Positions 5,132 through 9,596 of a stretch of 9,596 nucleotides of DNA are shown piece after piece (the first letter of the stretch is position 1; the number at the start of each line of letters is the position of its first letter). Under the pieces are notes generated by a model that had not been told where the DNA came from, did no database searches, and saw nothing but the letters and a program-made list of their open reading frames with translations. Source of the DNA: Paenibacillus sp. (GTDB lineage Bacteria; Bacillota; Bacilli; Paenibacillales; NBRC-103111); the NCBI GenBank assembly GCA_029239545.1, contig JARBUQ010000123.1, positions 1-9,596 of the forward strand. Reading direction: 5' to 3'. The position numbers were made by a program, and so were the translations under genes.

Positions 5132-6811
5132 ATGGGAATTGTACAAATCTGCATTGTAATTGTACTGCTCATGTTGATGGTGAAGCCGTTAGGCACATAC
5201 CTGTATCATGTATTCTCTAATGAAGCTAGTCGGACAGACCGCTTGTTCAACTGGCTGGAGAAACCGGTATACGCGCTGATCGGATTGCGGGAACGAAAGG
5301 GCATGACATGGAAAACGTATGCAATCAGCTTCATTGGTATGAACTTTGTTTTGATGGTAATCAGCTTCCTGTTTCTTATGATTCAGAATAAGCTTCCGCT
5401 CAATCCGAATGGAATTGACGGGATGGGGTTGAGTTTAACGTTCAACACGGTCGTAAGCTTCATGACGAATACGAATCTTCAGCATTACAGTGGGGAAACG
5501 GGATTATCGTATTTCTCTCAGATGGCAGTTATCACCATGATGATGTTTACTTCGGCTGCTACCGGGCTGTGCGTGGCTATCGCTTTCATAAGAGGCATTA
5601 CGAGTAAAGGGAGCACAATCGGGAACTTCTTCGAGGATTTCGTAAAAGCAAATATCCGTGTGTTTCTTCCATTGGCCGTTCTAGTAACGCTTGTATTAGT
5701 GGCTTTACAGGTTCCTCAGACATTGAAGCCTACTCTGACAGCTGTAACGATGGAAGGGGTAGAGCAGCAAATTGCGATTGGACCTGTAGCTGCGCTGGAG
5801 TCCATCAAACATTTGGGCACGAACGGAGGAGGTTTTTTTGGAGCCAACTCAGCACATCCTTTCGAGAATCCGAATCCGATTACGAATGTAATTGAGATCC
5901 TGTCTATGTGGTGTCTGGCTGCAGCGCTTCCTTATACATTCGGGATGTTTGCCCGGAACCGCAAGCAGGGCTGGGGTATTTTCTCCGCTATGATGATCTT
6001 GTTCATCGGGTTTCTGTCCCTCACCTATGCAGCTGAGATGAATGGCAATCCGATCATGAATAAACTCGGAGTGGACGCCTCGCAAGGCAGTATGGAAGGC
6101 AAGGAGGTCCGCTTCGGGATCGCGCAATCGGCCCTCTTCACAACGGTCACTACAGCCGCTACAACGGGGACGGTCAACAATATGCATGATACGCTGACTC
6201 CGCTGGGAAGCATTACACCTTTTGCCTTGATGATGCTTAATTGCGTTTTTGGAGGGAAGGGTGTCGGGTTAGTTAATATGCTCATGTATGCGATACTGGC
6301 TGTATTTCTGGCTGGGCTGATGGTCGGGAGAACACCGGAGTTTCTGGGACGCCGGATAGAAGCTCGGGAGATGAAGCTGATTGCAATTGCCATTCTGGCA
6401 CATCCCTTCATTATTTTGGCGCCTGCTGCTATAGCCCTTGTAAGTGAACTGGGCACGTCAGCGATTACGAACCCTTCCTTTCACGGAATTTCGCAGGTGT
6501 TGTACGAATTCACATCATCCGCTGCCAATAACGGTTCCGGGTTCGAAGGCTTGGCTGATAATACGCCGTTCTGGAACATATCGACTGGTCTTGTGATGCT
6601 GCTAGGCAGGTATGTCTCCATGATCCTCATGCTGGCGGTTTGCGGCTCGATGCTTCGTAAGCAGTGGATTCCTGAGACGATCGGGACGTTCCGCACGGAT
6701 AACCGTTTATTTGTAGGGATTCTGGTAGGGACGGTATTAATTATTGGGGCTTTGACATTCTTGCCCGTTATTGTTCTGGGTCCGATTGCTGAGTATTTGA
6801 CGATCCGTTAG
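5132..6811 (+). CDS. kdpA: KdpA, K+-translocating channel subunit of the KdpFABC ATPase
   Basis: Membrane subunit that selects and conducts K+, related to the SKT (Trk/Ktr) channel superfamily with four pseudo-repeats and about ten membrane helices. All four selectivity-filter segments are present: TNTNLQHYSG (112-121), GTNGGGFFGANS (229-240), TTGTVNNMHD (from 344) and NNGSGFEG (466-473). Filter glycines fall at positions almost the same as in E. coli KdpA. I choose ATG 5132 (559 aa) over the in-frame ATG 5111 (566 aa). The run GGGAGGAG (5113-5120) is a suitable upstream ribosome binding site for the later ATG, whereas the earlier one has only a distant AAGGAA. It follows kdpF by 41 bases and precedes kdpB by 17, within one operon. 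It is full length with no broken motifs. Confidence 0.98.
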   Translation: MGIVQICIVIVLLMLMVKPLGTYLYHVFSNEASRTDRLFNWLEKPVYALIGLRERKGMTWKTYAISFIGMNFVLMVISFLFLMIQNKLPLNPNGIDGMGLSLTFNTVVSFMTNTNLQHYSGETGLSYFSQMAVITMMMFTSAATGLCVAIAFIRGITSKGSTIGNFFEDFVKANIRVFLPLAVLVTLVLVALQVPQTLKPTLTAVTMEGVEQQIAIGPVAALESIKHLGTNGGGFFGANSAHPFENPNPITNVIEILSMWCLAAALPYTFGMFARNRKQGWGIFSAMMILFIGFLSLTYAAEMNGNPIMNKLGVDASQGSMEGKEVRFGIAQSALFTTVTTAATTGTVNNMHDTLTPLGSITPFALMMLNCVFGGKGVGLVNMLMYAILAVFLAGLMVGRTPEFLGRRIEAREMKLIAIAILAHPFIILAPAAIALVSELGTSAITNPSFHGISQVLYEFTSSAANNGSGFEGLADNTPFWNISTGLVMLLGRYVSMILMLAVCGSMLRKQWIPETIGTFRTDNRLFVGILVGTVLIIGALTFLPVIVLGPIAEYLTIR

Positions 6812-6828
6812 GAGAGGTGGAGAGATCC

Positions 6829-8856
6829 GTGAATAAGAATAGATCCTTGCTGTCAGGCGACATAGTCAAACATGCGGTCAGAGACAGCTTCTATAAGCTA
6901 AACCCGATGTATATGATGAAAAATCCAGTCATGTTCGTAGTGGAGCTGGGAACAATAATCGTCCTCCTTATGACGGTATTCCCGGGTTACTTCGGCACAG
7001 AGGACAGAATAGGGTTCAATGCGGTAGTGTTTGTAATTTTGTTGATTACCTTATTGTTTGCTAATTTCGCGGAAGCGTTGGCGGAAGGCCGGGGTAAGGC
7101 GCAGGCTGATTCCCTCAAGAAGAGCAAGCGTGAAATTACAGCGAACAAGATAGTAGGGACGGCCGTGAAGCAGGTTCCTTCTACTGAACTTCGTAAAGGA
7201 GATTTCGTAGCAGTCTCTCAGGGGGAAATGATCCCAGGTGATGGTGAAGTTGTGGAAGGGCTGGCCTCTGTGGATGAATCCGCGATTACAGGTGAATCCG
7301 CACCGGTTATCAAAGAAGCGGGAGGAGACTTCAGCTCCGTAACCGGAGGCACTCGAGTGGTCAGCGATCGAATCAAGGTTCGTATCACGAGTGATCCGGG
7401 AGAATCGTTTATCGATCGAATGATCTCCCTGGTAGAAGGCGCCAAACGGCAAAAAACGCCCAATGAAATTGCACTGAACACTTTACTGACGAGTTTGACT
7501 CTCATCTTCCTGATCGTTGTTGTGACTCTGGCTCCTATCGCCAACTATGTGGGGGTGGAGCTGGAAATTCCCGTATTGATCGCATTACTGGTGTGTCTGA
7601 TTCCGACTACGATCGGCGGGCTGCTGTCTGCCATCGGGATTGCCGGGATGGATCGTGTAACGCAATTCAACGTGTTAGCTATGTCAGGTAAAGCGGTAGA
7701 AGCGGCTGGTGACATCAACACGATGATTCTCGATAAGACCGGAACGATTACATTCGGCAACCGTATGGCCAGTGAGTTTATCCCTGTGGGGGCAGAAACC
7801 GCAAGCAAGGTCGCGGAATGGGCGGCTGTCGGCTCGGTCAAGGATGAAACGCCTGAAGGCCGTTCGGTTCTGGAGCTGCTGAAGAAGCAGGGCGGCACCA
7901 TGATCAGCGAGCTGGCCGAGGGTGGAGAGTTCGTGGAATTCAAGGCGGAAACCCGGATGAGCGGAATGGATCTGCTTGATGGCCGCAAGGTTCGCAAGGG
8001 TGCCGTAGATGCGGTGCGAAAATGGGTTCAGGCTCAAGGAGGCGAAGTGCCGTCGGATCTGGAGAGCAAGGGCAATGCCATTGCTTCTGAGGGAGGCACT
8101 CCGCTCGCGGTAGCTGTAGACGGACATATCCTGGGTTTGATCTATCTTAAGGATACCGTAAAACCCGGGATGAAGGAACGATTCGACCAGCTTCGCAAGA
8201 TGGGCATCAAGACCGTAATGTGTACGGGTGACAATCCGTTGACAGCAGCTACGATTGCCCGTGAGGCGGGAGTGGATGATTACATCGCCGAGAGCAAGCC
8301 TGAGGATAAAATCGCGGTTATTCGCAGGGAGCAGGCTGAAGGCAAGCTTGTGGCGATGACCGGTGACGGCACGAATGATGCTCCGGCTCTAGCCCAAGCA
8401 GACGTGGGGCTCGCTATGAATAGCGGGACGGTAGCGGCCAAGGAAGCAGCCAATATGGTTGATCTGGATTCCGATCCATCCAAGATTATAGAAGTCGTTG
8501 CCATTGGCAAGCAGCTGCTGATGACACGCGGCGCCTTGACGACCTTCAGTATCGCCAACGATGTGGCCAAATATTTTGCCATCATTCCGGCCATGTTCAT
8601 GCTCGCCATTCCTCAGATGGAGGCGCTGAACGTAATGAAGCTCGGCTCGCCGCTGTCAGCTATCTTATCGGCTCTGATATTCAATGCGATTATTATTCCC
8701 TTGTTGATCCCGTTAGCGATGAGAGGCGTAAAGTATAAGCCCATGAGCTCAGTCAAGCTGCTGCAGCGGAATATCTTGATATACGGCTTGGGCGGCGTGA
8801 TCGTTCCTTTTATAGGGATTAAGATCATCGATCTCGTTGTTCACGTATGGATCTAA
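6829..8856 (+). CDS. kdpB: KdpB, catalytic P-type ATPase subunit of KdpFABC
   Basis: Type IA P-type ATPase that hydrolyses ATP to drive K+ uptake through KdpA. From the N terminus there are membrane helices, then the actuator motif TGES (154-157), whose Ser matches the inhibitory phosphorylation site of E. coli KdpB. The membrane segment with IPTTIGGLLSAIG follows, then the phosphorylation motif DKTGT (Asp302), the nucleotide-binding KGA region, and the hinge motif TGDGTNDAP (511-519). A final set of membrane helices begins with FSIANDVAKYFAIIPAMF. The 675-aa length is normal. I choose GTG at 6829, six bases after the GGAG of an AGGTGGAG-type ribosome binding site. The in-frame GTG at 6817 would lie inside that site with no room for its own. 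Tight spacing to kdpA and kdpC supports one operon. Confidence 0.98.
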   Translation: MNKNRSLLSGDIVKHAVRDSFYKLNPMYMMKNPVMFVVELGTIIVLLMTVFPGYFGTEDRIGFNAVVFVILLITLLFANFAEALAEGRGKAQADSLKKSKREITANKIVGTAVKQVPSTELRKGDFVAVSQGEMIPGDGEVVEGLASVDESAITGESAPVIKEAGGDFSSVTGGTRVVSDRIKVRITSDPGESFIDRMISLVEGAKRQKTPNEIALNTLLTSLTLIFLIVVVTLAPIANYVGVELEIPVLIALLVCLIPTTIGGLLSAIGIAGMDRVTQFNVLAMSGKAVEAAGDINTMILDKTGTITFGNRMASEFIPVGAETASKVAEWAAVGSVKDETPEGRSVLELLKKQGGTMISELAEGGEFVEFKAETRMSGMDLLDGRKVRKGAVDAVRKWVQAQGGEVPSDLESKGNAIASEGGTPLAVAVDGHILGLIYLKDTVKPGMKERFDQLRKMGIKTVMCTGDNPLTAATIAREAGVDDYIAESKPEDKIAVIRREQAEGKLVAMTGDGTNDAPALAQADVGLAMNSGTVAAKEAANMVDLDSDPSKIIEVVAIGKQLLMTRGALTTFSIANDVAKYFAIIPAMFMLAIPQMEALNVMKLGSPLSAILSALIFNAIIIPLLIPLAMRGVKYKPMSSVKLLQRNILIYGLGGVIVPFIGIKIIDLVVHVWI

Positions 8857-8887
8857 TACACAATATTAGGAAAGGGATGGATGCAGA

Positions 8888-9517
8888 ATGAATAAAATTT
8901 CTGTTCATAATAGCAGCGATCGCCAGCCCGTTGACAACAGCGCCAGATTCTCGCTGGGAGTTGTGGTCCGTGTTAGTTTAGTATTTATAGTACTGTGCGG
9001 TATTGTTTATCCGCTGGCCTGCACAGGTCTCGCCCAGGTGCTGATGCCAGGCAACGCTAACGGCAGCTTGATCGAGAACAGCAGCGGGCAGATCATTGGC
9101 TCACAATTAATTGGTCAATCGTTCACCGATCCGAAGTACTTCCACGGCCGGGTGTCCAGCATCGATCACAAGGCAGAGGCATCGGGCTCAAACAACTATG
9201 CCCCCTCTAATCCTGCCTTGCTGGAGAGGACGCAGGCGTCAATCGCGGAGTGGCAGAAGAGCAATCCGGACGTGCCGGTAAGCGAACTCCCGATCGATCT
9301 GATCACGAATTCCGGATCAGGGCTCGACCCGCATATTACGCCGCAGTCAGCCATTGTCCAGATCCCGCGAATCAGCAAGCTGACAGGCTTGTCCGCAGCT
9401 GTACTTGAGCAGCTTGTTCACGAACACACAGAAGGCCGCAGCCTGGGAGTGTTTGGCGAACCTCGGGTGAATGTGTTGAAGCTGAACTTGGAATTGCAGG
9501 ATACGCTGAAGCCGTAG
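8888..9517 (+). CDS. kdpC: KdpC, accessory subunit of KdpFABC
   Basis: Single-span membrane protein thought to assist the pump by raising ATP affinity or stabilising the complex. The 209-aa sequence has a short polar N terminus and a membrane helix at about 22-46. An extracytoplasmic domain follows with family hallmarks: LIGQSFTDPKYFHGR, NYAPSNPAL, SGSGLDPHI (142-150) with the conserved loop, and the terminal EGRSLGVFGEPRVNVLKLN (GEPRVN at 190-195). The length is slightly above the usual ~190 aa because of a longer polar N terminus. AGGAAAGGG (8868-8876) precedes the ATG at 8888. It lies 31 bases after kdpB and is the last recognised gene of the operon. The next 79 bases contain no KdpD or KdpE start. 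Confidence 0.97.
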   Translation: MNKISVHNSSDRQPVDNSARFSLGVVVRVSLVFIVLCGIVYPLACTGLAQVLMPGNANGSLIENSSGQIIGSQLIGQSFTDPKYFHGRVSSIDHKAEASGSNNYAPSNPALLERTQASIAEWQKSNPDVPVSELPIDLITNSGSGLDPHITPQSAIVQIPRISKLTGLSAAVLEQLVHEHTEGRSLGVFGEPRVNVLKLNLELQDTLKP

Positions 9518-9532
9518 TATCACCAACTCATT

Positions 9533-9555
9533 TTATAGTACGGAGACTACTATAA
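9533..9555. repeat. AT-rich inverted repeat downstream of kdpC
   Basis: Perfect 8-base arms TTATAGTA (9533-9540) and TACTATAA (9548-9555) are separated by seven bases, 15 bases after the kdpC stop. The stem is too AT-rich and lacks a U-run, so it is not a convincing intrinsic terminator. It could be an operator for a gene beyond the window or a weak RNA stem. Confidence 0.45.
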
Positions 9556-9596
9556 GTAAGACTTGCGCCTCTCACGATGATCTTTGCTCGCGTACC

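Noticed and set aside
6025..8127. Long minus-strand open frames opposite kdpA and kdpB
   Set aside because: They are antisense shadows of strongly conserved Kdp genes and lack ribosome binding sites and recognisable protein motifs.

Overview
The window looks like chromosomal DNA of a Gram-positive, Paenibacillus-like Firmicute. The reasons are the moderate GC content, strong AGGAGGT-type ribosome binding sites, a Bacillales-type Mn superoxide dismutase, and two c-di-AMP (ydaO/yuaA class) riboswitches, an RNA class typical of Firmicutes and Actinobacteria. The genus is an inference from sequence style, not from a search.

Left half, minus strand. From right to left there is an unrecognised 178-codon ORF (3171-3707). 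Fifty bases later comes a 778-aa KdpD-like protein (784-3120) in which the KdpD N-terminal P-loop domain plus universal-stress-protein (USP) domain occurs twice in tandem, with no membrane segments and no histidine-kinase module. After that comes sodA (54-662), with its own promoter and a terminator hairpin at the window edge.

Centre, 3708-4596. This ~890-base stretch has no convincing gene. It holds the control region for the potassium operon: a good sigma-A-type promoter (3907-3935), then two complete c-di-AMP riboswitch/terminator units in series (aptamer 3968-4150 with terminator 4191-4218; aptamer 4278-4445 with terminator 4505-4548).

Right half, plus strand. A compact operon follows: a small degenerate TrkA-N/RCK_N-like protein (4597-5004), then kdpF, kdpA, kdpB and kdpC, encoding the high-affinity K+ uptake ATPase KdpFABC. 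The spacing suggests one transcript. About 79 bases follow kdpC, with an AT-rich inverted repeat but no clear terminator.

Together, this is a potassium-homeostasis island. High c-di-AMP, which signals K+ sufficiency in Firmicutes, should terminate the leader twice and shut off KdpFABC. The usual KdpD kinase/KdpE pair is absent from the window, and a kinase-less, internally duplicated KdpD-like protein lies divergently instead. The combination of double riboswitch, kinase-less tandem KdpD and a TrkA-N-like leader protein is the most notable part of the window.
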